DNA of 64,000 nucleotides from Brevibacillus porteri (GTDB lineage Bacteria > Bacillota > Bacilli > Brevibacillales > Brevibacillaceae): assembly GCF_003013475.1 (NCBI RefSeq), contig NZ_PXZO01000042.1:62001-126000 (forward strand), read 5' to 3'. A program made the translations under genes and the position numbers. Shown in pieces: positions 32,866 through 42,158 of this stretch; the stretch's first letter is position 1; each line of letters starts with the position of its first letter. Under the pieces are notes generated by a model, which saw only the letters and a program-made list of their open reading frames with translations, was not told the origin of the DNA and did not search any database.

Positions 32866-34053
32866 TCACTCATATCGCAACGCATCAATCGGATTGAGTC
32901 TGGCTGCCTTGTGAGCCGGGTAGAGCCCAAAGAAAATACCGATGGCACTGGAAAACCCGAAGGCGATTACGATACTTTCCCACGATAATAGCGGCGGCAC
33001 ATCGACATATTGCGAGGCAAACATGGCTGTCCCGATGCCGAGCAGAACACCAATCGTTCCACCAATCAAGCAGACGATCATCGATTCGATCAAAAACTGC
33101 AGCATAATATCTCCGTAACGCGCCCCTAACGCTTTGCGAATGCCAATTTCCCGCGTCCGCTCCGTGACAGATACGAGCATGATGTTCATGACGCCAATCC
33201 CACCGACAAACAGCGCAATCCCAGCTGCGACACCAAAAATCGTGGTGAGCGTGCCGGAAAAGGAATCCATCTCACCTAGTGCGTTCTCGATACTATCGAT
33301 TTGGTAGTAGTTTTCGCGATCGTGCCTGCGGTTTAAGTACTTCTCTGTATGCCTCTTGGCTGCTTCCAGCGTTTCCTTCGACTTGGCTTTTACGGTTATC
33401 GTATGAACCATCTTCAAGCCGTCCAAATTGTGTAGATAGGTAATCGGCAAATAGGCACCCTCGGATCGACCATTGTCAATCATCAGCTTGGCTTCCCTTA
33501 CCACGCCAATAACGACGGCCGATGCTGTATTGTAAGTCAAACGCTTGCCAATCGGGTCTTCACCTCCGAAAAGCCCTGCCGCTAACTTTTCGGTCAAAAC
33601 GATAACGGGCTTCCCCTCTCTTACTTCCTTCGTCGTAAAATATCGGCCTGCAACTATTTTCAAGTTTGGTTGAACCTTTAACAAATCCTCATTTGTTCCT
33701 TGTATACTTACGTCCTTCCCCTTTTTCGGGCCACGAATCGTTCCAAAATAAGAGGCGAATGGCACAGCCTCTTCAATGTAGGGCGATTGTTGGGGAAGTG
33801 CATAAGCATCCTCCACTGTCAAATCAGTAAGCTTGCTTCCTTGCCCAGGGTCCCACCCAAAATAAACGCTGAAATTAGTAGCACCCAGCTTCTCCAACTG
33901 ATCGGTATAGGCCTGTTGACTGCCGTTTCCTAGTGTAATTACAGCAATAACAGACATGATTCCGATGATGATCCCAGACATCGTCAAGGTAGCACGTAGC
34001 TTATTTGTCCCAATCCCTTCCAGAGCCGTACGAAAGCTTTCGAGTAAATTCAC
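32866..34053 (-). CDS. MacB/YknZ-like ABC exporter permease
   Basis: 395 residues with a GTG start at 34053 that overlaps the stop of the ATPase gene (GTGA) and has GGAGGTGA seven bases upstream. Topology is MacB-like: one N-terminal membrane helix (MSGIIIGIMSVIAVITLG), a large extracytoplasmic MacB_PCD domain (about residues 50-240), and three C-terminal helices of the FtsX domain with the conserved ERTREIGIRKALGA loop. With YknX-like adaptor and YknY-like ATPase it would form a tripartite-like exporter for peptides or toxins; in B. subtilis YknWXYZ protects against the SdpC toxin. The yknW-like gene is not present here. Confidence 0.88.
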   Translation of the reverse strand: MNLLESFRTALEGIGTNKLRATLTMSGIIIGIMSVIAVITLGNGSQQAYTDQLEKLGATNFSVYFGWDPGQGSKLTDLTVEDAYALPQQSPYIEEAVPFASYFGTIRGPKKGKDVSIQGTNEDLLKVQPNLKIVAGRYFTTKEVREGKPVIVLTEKLAAGLFGGEDPIGKRLTYNTASAVVIGVVREAKLMIDNGRSEGAYLPITYLHNLDGLKMVHTITVKAKSKETLEAAKRHTEKYLNRRHDRENYYQIDSIENALGEMDSFSGTLTTIFGVAAGIALFVGGIGVMNIMLVSVTERTREIGIRKALGARYGDIMLQFLIESMIVCLIGGTIGVLLGIGTAMFASQYVDVPPLLSWESIVIAFGFSSAIGIFFGLYPAHKAARLNPIDALRYE

Positions 34054-34769
34054 GTGAGGATCACCTCCTCGGACGAAGTAGCAAACAAGCGCTTCTCCAC
34101 TCGCTCATCTCGGATGATATGACCATCTCGAAACGTAATGACGCGTTCGGCATGCTGGGCGATATCAGCCTCGTGCGTGACGAGTAGAATCGTTACCCCT
34201 TGCGCATGCAGCTCCTGAAAAATTGCCATGATCTCGATGCTGGAACGACTGTCCAGATTCCCCGTCGGCTCGTCAGCAAGTAAAATCGCAGGCTGGTTGA
34301 CCAGCGCTCTGGCAATGGCGACACGCTGTCTTTGACCGCCGGACAGCTGCGTCGGTTTATGTTCCATCCGCTGGCCGAGTCCGACACGCTGCAACGCCGC
34401 TTTCGCTCTTTTTTTGCGTTCTGTCATGCCGACGCCCGCATACATCATCGGCAGCTCTACATTTCGCAGCGAAGTAGCACGTGGCAACAGATGAAACGAT
34501 TGAAAGACAAAGCCGATTTTTTGATTGCGTACCTGCGCCAGCCCACTATCCTTCAACTGCGTAACATCAATTCCATCCAAGACATAAGAGCCGGAGGTTG
34601 GCCGATCCAGACAACCCAGCATGTTCATAAACGTCGATTTTCCAGAACCAGAAGGTCCCACGATCGCCACGAATTCACCTTGAGCTACGTGGATATTGAC
34701 ATTTTGCAAAGCGAACAATTCCAGCTCATCCGTCTTGTACTGTTTGGTTAACCCCTCAATGGTCAGCAT
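34050..34769 (-). CDS. MacB/YknY-like ABC exporter ATPase
   Basis: 239 residues; AAAGGAGG lies seven bases before the ATG. Walker [11 protein letters not shown]-loop FQSFHLLPR, signature LSGGQRQR, Walker B LLADEPTGNLD and the switch His in LVTHEADIA place it in the LolD/MacB family. It lies between the adaptor gene and the permease gene, with a four-base overlap to the latter. The family powers conformational transmission rather than classical transport through the membrane. Substrate is unknown. Confidence 0.92.
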   Translation of the reverse strand: MLTIEGLTKQYKTDELELFALQNVNIHVAQGEFVAIVGPSGSGKSTFMNMLGCLDRPTSGSYVLDGIDVTQLKDSGLAQVRNQKIGFVFQSFHLLPRATSLRNVELPMMYAGVGMTERKKRAKAALQRVGLGQRMEHKPTQLSGGQRQRVAIARALVNQPAILLADEPTGNLDSRSSIEIMAIFQELHAQGVTILLVTHEADIAQHAERVITFRDGHIIRDERVEKRLFATSSEEVILT

Positions 34770-34781
34770 ATGTATCCTCCT

Positions 34782-36044
34782 TTACCCCGCAAACTCTTCG
34801 GGAGATGCTTGGAAGACCACTTCATTTTCTCGCAAGGTTTCCGGCGGATTCGCTATCAATTCTTCACTGCCATCCAATCCGCTTTCAATTTGGATAAACA
34901 ATTCACTTTCAATCCCAGTCGTCACTTTTTTCTTCCTGGCCTTGCCATTTTCCGCTACCCAGACAAAGGAAGATCCATCTTGGTCCGTCACGACTGCCTC
35001 AACGGGGACTTGCATGGCGTTTGCTGCTTTTTGCAGGACGATGTTCACATCCACGTGAAAACCTGGCTTCAAATACTCCCTCGTCTCATTCAGATTGACA
35101 GCGACTGGCACTCTCGTACTCTCTCCATCCCGCTCTTTGCTGGTTACAGCCATAGGAGATATGCGCGACACCTTACCTTGCAACTGTTCTCCGCCTAAGG
35201 AAATGCCTGAGACCACCGCATCCTGTCCGATTTTAATTTTACGCAAATCAGATTCTCCGACTCCTGCTTCGACCATAACATCATTGGTATCTCCAACCGT
35301 GAGAATTTCCTCGCCCTTACTCAGGTACTTCCCTTTTTTCACCTTCATCGAGAGCACCGTCCCGTCAATCGGTGAAACAATGCTGCTTTGCACACGTTGC
35401 TTTTCATATTTCGCTTTTTCCAGATTCAGCTTTTGAATTTGCGCCTCGTAGGAGCGAATCTCTGACTTGTCTGGCCCTTTTTGCTTCAAGAGTAAATCTT
35501 GCTTTGCGACCTTTACGCTTGATTCCGCTGTTTGCAGCTTTTGCTTCGCCTGCTCTACAGCCTGTTGAGTAGACACGCCAGCAGTGAACAGCGATTGTGT
35601 TCGTTGGTAATCTTTTAATGCCGTTTGGTACTCGCGTTCATTCTGGGCAAGCTGCTCCTGCATTTTCGTGACTTCCTCAGGCTCCACACCTTTGGAGAGC
35701 CTTGCGATATTCGCTTCCTGAATGGTGATTTGCGCCTCGATATCCATGATTTCATTGCTGACATCGGACATGTCGATATTGCCGATCACCTGCCCTTTCG
35801 TCACTTTGTCTCCCTCTTTGATCGAGAAATTCCGCAGATCGCCTGCATAGTTGGCGAACAAGGTATGTTCATTTCGTACCATGACCATGCCCGACGTCAA
35901 AATGGTGCTTTCCAAATCGGCTGTTATCACCGTTGATAACGTGACAGGAACGCCATTCTTCTTCTCTCCCGAAGAAGCCGCATAGCCGCCGAACCCAGCC
36001 ACAAGCACGCCTACCCCCAGCCAGATCCACAAACGCTTTTTCAT
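34782..36044 (-). CDS. HlyD/RND-type efflux adaptor (MacA/YknX-like)
   Basis: 420 residues; GGAGG lies before the ATG at 36044. A single N-terminal membrane anchor (LWIWLGVGVLVAGFGGY) is followed by the barrel-sandwich (lipoyl-like) half motif, a long coiled-coil hairpin (about residues 105-215, rich in Gln, Glu and Lys), the second half motif SPIDGTVLSMKVKKG, then beta-barrel and membrane-proximal domains. It is the first gene of the exporter part of the operon and is separated by a hairpin (36101-36179) from the two-component genes upstream. It bridges the exporter to the wall side in Gram-positive systems of the YknX type. Confidence 0.9.
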   Translation of the reverse strand: MKKRLWIWLGVGVLVAGFGGYAASSGEKKNGVPVTLSTVITADLESTILTSGMVMVRNEHTLFANYAGDLRNFSIKEGDKVTKGQVIGNIDMSDVSNEIMDIEAQITIQEANIARLSKGVEPEEVTKMQEQLAQNEREYQTALKDYQRTQSLFTAGVSTQQAVEQAKQKLQTAESSVKVAKQDLLLKQKGPDKSEIRSYEAQIQKLNLEKAKYEKQRVQSSIVSPIDGTVLSMKVKKGKYLSKGEEILTVGDTNDVMVEAGVGESDLRKIKIGQDAVVSGISLGGEQLQGKVSRISPMAVTSKERDGESTRVPVAVNLNETREYLKPGFHVDVNIVLQKAANAMQVPVEAVVTDQDGSSFVWVAENGKARKKKVTTGIESELFIQIESGLDGSEELIANPPETLRENEVVFQASPEEFAG

Positions 36045-36100
36045 TCCCTTACCTCCCCCAATACTTTTACGCTCCGATCACCCTTGGCCAATAAAAAAAA

Positions 36101-36179
36101 CCCACTTTCTCCGTTGCAGGTTCCACCCTGGCTCGTCACCCGATCAGGATAAGGAAAACTGTTAAAAGAAAAAGTGGGG
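36101..36179 (-). terminator. Long-loop terminator hairpin between the two-component and exporter genes
   Basis: On the minus strand CCCCACTTTTTC pairs with GAGAAAGTGGG, followed by eight Ts. The 55-base loop contains AGGGTGGAACC, the core of T-box antiterminators, but no specifier structure fits in the 166-base gap. It may attenuate read-through from the regulator genes into the exporter genes. Confidence 0.6.
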
Positions 36180-36210
36180 TAAAACTTAAATTTTTTTAAA
36201 GTGAGGTCGT

Positions 36211-37302
36211 TTATTCGTGAGGTAAGCGTATTTCAAAAACGGTGCGGATCAAATTGCTCTGAGCAGAAATCGTCCCTTCATGGCGCTCGACAATATTTTT
36301 GGCGATAAATAACCCAAGACCTGTGCCTCCGTTTTGATGAGTGCGTGCCTTGTCACCCGTGTAAAACATCTCAAAAAGATGCGGCAGATCTTCCGGGGGA
36401 ATCTCGTTGCCATAATTAATCACCTGCACAACGACCTCGTCGCGATCCAAAAAACCGTTGATATCAACAAACTGGCCATCTTGTCCATACCGGATGGCAT
36501 TGGTCATGATATTCTCGAAAACGCGTGCCAGAAGTTCTCCGTCTCCGAGAATCGTCAAACGTGAGGCCACATTCATTCTGGTTTCCAACTGATTTTTCTC
36601 CAAGGAAGGATATAGCTCCTCGTTTAACTGCATGAGTAATTCACTCAGGTCAATCAGATTCTGTTGGATGGTGAGCATGCCATAGTTCATCCTCGTAATT
36701 TCGAAGAGCTCATCGATCAGCTTTTCCAAACGCTGCGATTTGGTAAAAGCAATATTCGTGTAATGTCGGGCCTGTTCCACCGTCAACTGCTCGTCCCGCA
36801 AAATGATGTCCAAATACCCTAAAACAGAAGTCAGCGGCGTCCGCAGGTCATGCGCCAGGTTCAAAACCAACTGATCCTTGCTGCTTTCGGCAAAGTCTCC
36901 TCTTTGTACAGCTTCCTGCAATTTTTCACCCGCCAGATTGATGTCCTTGGCAATATCTCCAAACTCATCGTTCGACGGTATTTGAACATGATTGGTAAAG
37001 TCACCATTCGCAAGATGATGAATCCCTCTAGAAATCTCTTGAAAATAGGTGGCATACCGTTTAGTTAGCAAGAAGAAAAACAGTATGGCTAGTGGAACAA
37101 AAATAATCAGAAAGAAGTAAATGTCCCCTATTTCTCGCATAAAATAGCGAATCGGCGTTAACAAGCTTTCAAACCTTACCTGTGTTCGATAGTAAAGCTG
37201 TAGCGTTTTAAAGATCACATAGGTAACCGCACCGGCTAGAAGCAGACTTAGGCCCAGAAGCTTGACTATTTGAAACCGAAAGCTCCGTATCATCTTAGCC
37301 AT
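36211..37302 (-). CDS. Sensor histidine kinase (OmpR-partner type)
   Basis: 363 residues. Two membrane helices (about residues 12-32 and 55-75) enclose a short outer loop, an intramembrane-sensing-like design. A HAMP domain follows, then HisKA (LVLNLAHDLRTPLTSVLGYLD, phospho-His in AHDLRTP), and the ATPase domain with NAIRYG (N box) and GGTGLGLFIAKNIVERH (G boxes). The start overlaps the end of the response regulator gene by 8 bases. The pair leads into the YknXYZ-like exporter genes on the same strand, which suggests antimicrobial-peptide or toxin sensing with export as the response, as for BceRS/BceAB-like systems. Confidence 0.9.
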   Translation of the reverse strand: MAKMIRSFRFQIVKLLGLSLLLAGAVTYVIFKTLQLYYRTQVRFESLLTPIRYFMREIGDIYFFLIIFVPLAILFFFLLTKRYATYFQEISRGIHHLANGDFTNHVQIPSNDEFGDIAKDINLAGEKLQEAVQRGDFAESSKDQLVLNLAHDLRTPLTSVLGYLDIILRDEQLTVEQARHYTNIAFTKSQRLEKLIDELFEITRMNYGMLTIQQNLIDLSELLMQLNEELYPSLEKNQLETRMNVASRLTILGDGELLARVFENIMTNAIRYGQDGQFVDINGFLDRDEVVVQVINYGNEIPPEDLPHLFEMFYTGDKARTHQNGGTGLGLFIAKNIVERHEGTISAQSNLIRTVFEIRLPHE

Positions 37303-37996
37303 TAAAGGAATACCCTACTCCCCAGACTGTCTTGATCCACTTGTTCTTGGTTTTTTCTTCTCCCAGTTTCTTTCGCAAGGTGCGAATGTGCACCATGACT
37401 GTATTGCAGCCTTCATAGTACGCCTCGCCCCACACCTGCTGGAAAATATTATCCGCACTAAACACCTTCTTTGGATAGCTGGCCAGCAGGTAGAGAATAT
37501 CAAACTCTTTCGGCGTTAACTCAATCGTTTCTCCGTACAGGTTCACGGTTCGCTGCTCAGGGTAAATGACAAGTCCACCTGCCTCTAAGACCTTGTTACT
37601 CGCTACTGCTACTGTTGGTTGATTCAGCTGCTTAAAGCGTCGCAGCTGGGCATTCACACGGGCGACCAATTCCATTGGATTGAATGGCTTGGTCATATAA
37701 TCATCTGCGCCCATCACCAATCCTGAAATTTTATCCAGATCGGACGTCTTGGCACTCAAAAAGATAATCGGCATATTGTGCTGTTCACGTATGAGACGGG
37801 TTACCTCATAGCCGTCCAGCCCAGGCATCATAATATCGAGGATCGCCAAATCAATCGAATGCGTCTGCACAGCTTGGAGTGCTTCCCTTCCATCCGCTGC
37901 GATAATTGTGTGGTAACCTTCTTTTTTCACATGCAAGGCAACGAGCTCAGCAATCTCCGCTTCATCGTCGGCGATCAATATGGTGACCTGCTTCAT
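37295..37996 (-). CDS. OmpR/PhoB-family response regulator
   Basis: 233 residues from the ATG at 37996, with GGGATGG upstream; the frame extends upstream to 38086 but lacks a start signal. The receiver domain has the acidic pair (IADDEAE), the phospho-acceptor Asp in LAILDIMMPGLDG, and the conserved Lys in DDYMTKPFN. The winged-helix DNA-binding domain is at about residues 135-233 (LTPKEFDILYLLA; VWGEAYYEGCNTVMVHIRTLRKKL). It is first in the operon regulator-kinase-adaptor-ATPase-permease. The AT-rich 196 bases upstream, shared with the divergent amino-acid importer, should hold its promoter. Confidence 0.92.
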   Translation of the reverse strand: MKQVTILIADDEAEIAELVALHVKKEGYHTIIAADGREALQAVQTHSIDLAILDIMMPGLDGYEVTRLIREQHNMPIIFLSAKTSDLDKISGLVMGADDYMTKPFNPMELVARVNAQLRRFKQLNQPTVAVASNKVLEAGGLVIYPEQRTVNLYGETIELTPKEFDILYLLASYPKKVFSADNIFQQVWGEAYYEGCNTVMVHIRTLRKKLGEEKTKNKWIKTVWGVGYSFNG

Positions 37997-38192
37997 CGTT
38001 TTTCCCATCCCTTTTATACATTTGCTACCATTATAGCAGGTATGAAAAAACATTTCTGTTATCTCACCATGATATCGTTCATACAATTATGGATAATAAT
38101 TACTTTCAGTTTGTTTTGACTTTACCGACTTTTCTATATTACTATATTCATGTCCATATCATATCTGTCATAAATATACTTGGGGGTAATTT

Positions 38193-38978
38193 ATGAAAAA
38201 ACTAATGTTTGCTGTTGTTTCTGGTTTGTTGGCACTCACGGTAAGTGCATGTGGCAGTGGGACTGATCAGGCTGCCACAACATCTGGGCAGTCGGGTGCC
38301 AAGAAGTACGTTATTGGTACAGATGCAACATACCCACCCTTTGAGTTTGTAAAAGACGGAAAATACGTGGGAATTGACATCGACCTGATCAATGCCATCG
38401 CCAAAGAAGAGGGCTTTGAGGTAGAAATTAAGCCAATGGACTTCAAAGGAATCATTCCGGCTGTTCAAGCGAAGCAATTGGACGGAGCCATTGCAGGAAT
38501 CAGCATCACAGATAAGCGCAAAGAAATTTTAGATTTCTCTGAACCTTACTATCAAGCAGGTCTTTCTCTGGTCGTACGTGAGGACAACACAACGATCAAT
38601 GGAGAGGCAGATTTGGCTGGCAAAACAATCGCCATCAAAAAAGGCACGACTGGTGCGACCTTTGCTGATGAGCTCGGGAAAAAATACGGAGCGACTGTCA
38701 AATACTTCGACGATAGCCCTTCCATGTTCCAAGAAGTTCAGAACGGCAACGCTGATGTGACCATCGAAGACTATCCGGTTATCTCGTATAAAATTACGGT
38801 AGACCCTGCTTCCAAGCTAAAAATTGTAGGCGACCGTCTCAATGGTGACCACTACGGCATCGCGGTATTAAAAGGCAACAAAGAGCTGCAAGACAAACTC
38901 AACTCCGGTCTGAAGAAGCTGAAAGAGAACGGGAAATACGATGAAATCATCAACACCTACTTGAGCACCAAAAAATAA
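38193..38978 (+). CDS. Polar amino-acid ABC importer binding lipoprotein (ArtP/GlnH-like)
   Basis: 261 residues; GGGGGT lies upstream of the ATG. The signal peptide ends in a lipobox (LTVSACGSG). The mature part is a family 3 solute-binding protein: TYPPFEFVKDGKYVGIDIDLINAIA, the conserved ligand Arg region in GISITDKRKEILDFSEPYY, and KKGTTGATFADE. This family takes up polar amino acids such as arginine, glutamine or cystine; the sequence is closest in feel to the B. subtilis ArtP arginine type. A small terminator (38978-39001) follows, so the binding protein is probably made in excess of the permease and ATPase. A TTGACT hexamer at 38116 may be part of its promoter. Confidence 0.9.
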   Translation: MKKLMFAVVSGLLALTVSACGSGTDQAATTSGQSGAKKYVIGTDATYPPFEFVKDGKYVGIDIDLINAIAKEEGFEVEIKPMDFKGIIPAVQAKQLDGAIAGISITDKRKEILDFSEPYYQAGLSLVVREDNTTINGEADLAGKTIAIKKGTTGATFADELGKKYGATVKYFDDSPSMFQEVQNGNADVTIEDYPVISYKITVDPASKLKIVGDRLNGDHYGIAVLKGNKELQDKLNSGLKKLKENGKYDEIINTYLSTKK

Positions 38979-39001
38979 AGGCGCGAGACGCGCCTTTTTT
39001 T
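38978..39001 (+). terminator. Intra-operon attenuating terminator after the amino-acid-binding lipoprotein
   Basis: AAGGCGCG pairs with CGCGCCTT across AGA, followed by Ts. It lies between the first two genes of one importer operon, the typical place for a hairpin that sets the subunit ratio. Confidence 0.8.
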
Positions 39002-39028
39002 CACCTTAGAAAGAATGGAGTTGTCCAA

Positions 39029-39682
39029 ATGAGCAGTAGTTGGGATGTCATTGTCGATGCGCTTCCTGTCTTGGCCCAAGGCTCTGTAGTCACGCTAAAA
39101 ATAACGGTCATTTCCCTGTTTTTTGCTCTCTTAATCGGATTGCTTTTTGGCTTGATGAGTACAAGCCGGTCCAAAGTGCTTCGCGGCATTGCAACCGCTT
39201 ACGTTGACTTTCTCCGCGGCACACCGCTGTTGGTTCAAATCTTCTTTATTTATTTTGGATTGCCGCCTGTCCTTGATATCAAAATTCCAGAGACAACTGC
39301 GGGTATTCTTGCGCTCAGCCTCAATGCCGGAGCCTACTTGGCGGAAATTTTTCGTGGTGGAATACTCTCGATCGATAAAGGACAGATGGAAGCAGCCCGT
39401 TCCCTGGGACTCACGCACGGAAAAGCTATGCGCCTAGTTATCTTGCCCCAGGCTGTTCGCCGCATGATTCCTGCTTTCGTCAACCAATTTATCGTGACGT
39501 TAAAAGACACCTCGCTCTTAACGGTCATTGGTATCCGTGAACTGATGAACAGTGGTGAAATTATCATCTCTGGCAACTTCCGCTCGTTTGAAATTTGGGC
39601 AGTAGTAGCGGTCTTCTATTTCCTGATGATTTACATCCTCAGTCTGCTATCTCGTTCCCTTGAGAGGAGGTTCGCGAAATGA
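39029..39682 (+). CDS. Polar amino-acid ABC importer permease
   Basis: 217 residues with about five membrane helices; GGAG precedes the ATG. The His/Glu/Gln/Arg/opine permease signature is complete: [39 protein letters not shown] and the EAA loop [22 protein letters not shown]. It would act as a homodimer with the ATPase that follows; the ATPase ATG overlaps its stop. Operon order is binding protein, permease, ATPase. Confidence 0.92.
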   Translation: MSSSWDVIVDALPVLAQGSVVTLKITVISLFFALLIGLLFGLMSTSRSKVLRGIATAYVDFLRGTPLLVQIFFIYFGLPPVLDIKIPETTAGILALSLNAGAYLAEIFRGGILSIDKGQMEAARSLGLTHGKAMRLVILPQAVRRMIPAFVNQFIVTLKDTSLLTVIGIRELMNSGEIIISGNFRSFEIWAVVAVFYFLMIYILSLLSRSLERRFAK

Positions 39683-40401
39683 TTCATGTAGAGAATTTGA
39701 AAAAGAGCTTTGGCTCGTTGGAAGTCTTAAAAGACATCTCGACTACCATTGAAGAGCGCGAAGTTGTCTGTGTCATCGGTCCCTCCGGCTCGGGAAAAAG
39801 TACGTTTCTGCGTTGCCTGAACCAGTTGGAAGAGGTGACATCGGGCAAAATCACCATTGAGGGTGTGGAGGTTACTTCCCCCAAAGTGGACATTAACAAG
39901 CTGCGAGAGCGTGTCGGCATGGTGTTTCAACGGTTCAATCTATTCCCGCATCTCACTGTATTGGAAAACATTATGCTCGCACCCAAGCACATCAAAAATT
40001 CAGAGCGTCAGCAAAATGAACAAAAGGCGCTGGAATTGCTGAAAAAAGTAGATTTGGCGGACAAGCGAGACGTGTATCCAGATCGGCTGTCAGGCGGTCA
40101 GCAACAGCGCGTAGCCATTACCCGTGCGCTCGCCATGGACCCTCATATCATGCTGTTTGACGAGCCTACCTCTGCACTCGACCCGGAAATGGTAGGGGAA
40201 GTTCTTCAGGTGATGAAAGATTTGGCCAAAGAAGGAATGACGATGGTCGTGGTCACGCATGAGATGGGATTTGCTCGTGAAGTAGCCGATCGCGTGATTT
40301 TCATGGATGGCGGATATATTGTAGAGGAAGGCAAGCCTGCCGAGATTTTTGACAATCCTCAGCATGAGAGAACCAAGGCGTTTCTCAGTAAAGTGCTGTA
40401 G
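39679..40401 (+). CDS. Polar amino-acid ABC importer ATPase (GlnQ/ArtR-like)
   Basis: 240 residues; its start overlaps the permease stop (ATGA) and GAGAGGAGG lies upstream. Walker [11 protein letters not shown]-loop FQRFNLFPH, signature LSGGQQQR, Walker [15 protein letters not shown] and the switch His in VVTHEMGFA identify the GlnQ group of amino-acid importers. The length is standard and no C-terminal regulatory domain is present. It ends the operon, with a terminator at 40410. Confidence 0.94.
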   Translation: MIHVENLKKSFGSLEVLKDISTTIEEREVVCVIGPSGSGKSTFLRCLNQLEEVTSGKITIEGVEVTSPKVDINKLRERVGMVFQRFNLFPHLTVLENIMLAPKHIKNSERQQNEQKALELLKKVDLADKRDVYPDRLSGGQQQRVAITRALAMDPHIMLFDEPTSALDPEMVGEVLQVMKDLAKEGMTMVVVTHEMGFAREVADRVIFMDGGYIVEEGKPAEIFDNPQHERTKAFLSKVL

Positions 40402-40409
40402 ACAAGTAA

Positions 40410-40453
40410 CGGGCATGATGCGATTTTTCATCCATCATGCCCGCTTGTTTTTT
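40410..40453. terminator. Terminator shared by the amino-acid importer and glycoside hydrolase genes
   Basis: CGGGCATGATG pairs with CATCATGCCCG across twelve bases, with a T-run on the plus strand and A-rich flank on the other side. The genes converge. Confidence 0.8.
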
Positions 40454-40466
40454 CTATGAAACTACC

Positions 40467-42158
40467 TTACACATACTCATGCCCCAGCATCAAAAACACG
40501 CTGGACGTCCACGTAAAGGCCCGGTCCCTCAGTCCATCACCTGTCAGTGCATCGAAATTTTCCGCCATGCCACTGCGGGCTGCCATTCGGCAAAAACGTC
40601 TGGCAATCTCCTGAGAAAATGCAACTTCGCCTGCTCTCCGTAATCCATCTACCAACAACATCGTCACCGGTGCCCAGATCGGGCCTAGCCAATAGCCATC
40701 GGCGCGGTAGAACGAGCTGGTTGGACTCTCTGTAGCCAGTCCATTCTCGGTCAAAAACCGCTCCTGCAAGCCCGCAATCAGCTTGGCCCGGATGTCCTGC
40801 GGCAGCTTTTCGCCAAGCACCAGAGGCATATAGCGAATCAAGCTGTCTCCTTGGGTAGGCTGATCGCTTCCAGAGTGGGTCGCGAAAAAGTTTTCTCCGT
40901 TCCAATGCTTCTCCATGAGCCGTTGCAGCGTCATTTCGGCCTTTTCCAGCCACCTCGCTGCCTCTTCATGACGTCCCAGTCTCTTCGCCAAATCCGCCAG
41001 CACATCCATTTGCAGAATCAAATACGCAGGCAGGTCCGGGCTTTCGATTGGCGCCCCATCGAGGAAAATTGTGCTGTTGTCCCAGCCGCAGTCATAGCCG
41101 TGATTATACTGCGGAATCCCGTCTTGATCATCATCGCGGTAACGGAACCACCAATTGGTCCAGCGACAAAGCGGCTCGTACACCTCTTCTAGCATCTCGT
41201 TTGTAATCGCGTCGTTCCGATCCAGCATCCAGCGCAGCGTCCAGCCGTGAATCGGAGGCTTGCAGCAATTCCACAACGCATACCGATCATTGATAAAATC
41301 GGGGAAGACACCACTTTCGTCCTGCCTGTCGATAAAGATCATGAGCTGATCCCACGCCAGCGGCAGGTTTGCTCGCGTCAGTGCCATCGCATTGAAGCAA
41401 TGATCCCAGCTCCAGATATTCGTCATCCAATTTTTGGACATGTACATCGCAGACCGTGGCAGATAGCCTTCTGGTCTCACCACACAAGACCAGGTGATGT
41501 ACGCCGCGAGTTCTCGTGCTTCGTTCAAGTTTTCGCGATGCTCCTCAGACACGGAGAGTGTCTTTTCCAGCCAATCGTCGTACTCTTTTTTCACCTGCTC
41601 CCAACCATCGGCAAAGGCAGGGTAGCTGCGCTCCTTCCAGACGGTGTGGAACTCTTCCAGTACGCCTTCCAGCACACCTGTTTCCTCATCGGGATGAAAG
41701 GTTACGCTTACTTGCTGTTCACGCGATGCCTTCGTAGGGTTGACCACCAGCGCTCCAGCAAGCGGAGTCACTCGCAAGCGAATTTCCGTGGAAAAGTGAT
41801 TGATTTCCCAGCATCCGGCTCCTGCTTGAATCGCATAATCAGCTGCCGTCGATTCCAGCACCAGTCGCAATCCAACACCTTGACCACGTACCTGCACCAG
41901 CTGCGGCTCGCTCATGCATAGCTTCACTTCGCCTTTATCTCCGTAAAGACGCAGCAAGGTTGGCGTAGCCTCCATCTCAAATGGAATCGCCACACCATCC
42001 GCTACCATTTCGATTCGAAAAATCGCGCCATCGTGGTTGTCACCTCCACGAATATTGCGTAAATACAGCCCTTCTGCTCGCTTGGCGTTACCCAGTCGCG
42101 AGAGTACGAGATACGACCCGTATCGGCTAAAAGGAACGATTCCTAAATCAAACTGCAT
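40467..42158 (-). CDS. Glycoside hydrolase with (alpha/alpha)6-barrel (MGH1/GH63-like)
   Basis: 563 residues from the ATG at 42158 (GAGGTG six bases upstream); the frame runs to 42200 but overlaps the DUF624 gene without a start signal. Residues 1-200 are a beta-rich N-terminal domain. The rest is an alpha/alpha toroid with NWMTNIWSWDHCFNAMAL, DESGVFPDFIND, YNHGYDCGWDNSTIF and SFYRADGYWLGPIWAPVTMLL, close to the clan that contains GH63, GH37 and mannosylglycerate hydrolase. There is no signal peptide, so it acts on imported sugars. It ends the sugar-importer operon. The glycosidic bond it cuts is not known. Confidence 0.78.
   Translation of the reverse strand: MQFDLGIVPFSRYGSYLVLSRLGNAKRAEGLYLRNIRGGDNHDGAIFRIEMVADGVAIPFEMEATPTLLRLYGDKGEVKLCMSEPQLVQVRGQGVGLRLVLESTAADYAIQAGAGCWEINHFSTEIRLRVTPLAGALVVNPTKASREQQVSVTFHPDEETGVLEGVLEEFHTVWKERSYPAFADGWEQVKKEYDDWLEKTLSVSEEHRENLNEARELAAYITWSCVVRPEGYLPRSAMYMSKNWMTNIWSWDHCFNAMALTRANLPLAWDQLMIFIDRQDESGVFPDFINDRYALWNCCKPPIHGWTLRWMLDRNDAITNEMLEEVYEPLCRWTNWWFRYRDDDQDGIPQYNHGYDCGWDNSTIFLDGAPIESPDLPAYLILQMDVLADLAKRLGRHEEAARWLEKAEMTLQRLMEKHWNGENFFATHSGSDQPTQGDSLIRYMPLVLGEKLPQDIRAKLIAGLQERFLTENGLATESPTSSFYRADGYWLGPIWAPVTMLLVDGLRRAGEVAFSQEIARRFCRMAARSGMAENFDALTGDGLRDRAFTWTSSVFLMLGHEYV

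Noticed and set aside
36101..36179. A genuine T-box riboswitch controlling the exporter
   Set aside because: Only the AGGGTGGAACC core is present; there is no room for stem I and a specifier loop, and exporter genes are not usual T-box targets. Kept only as a low-interest observation.
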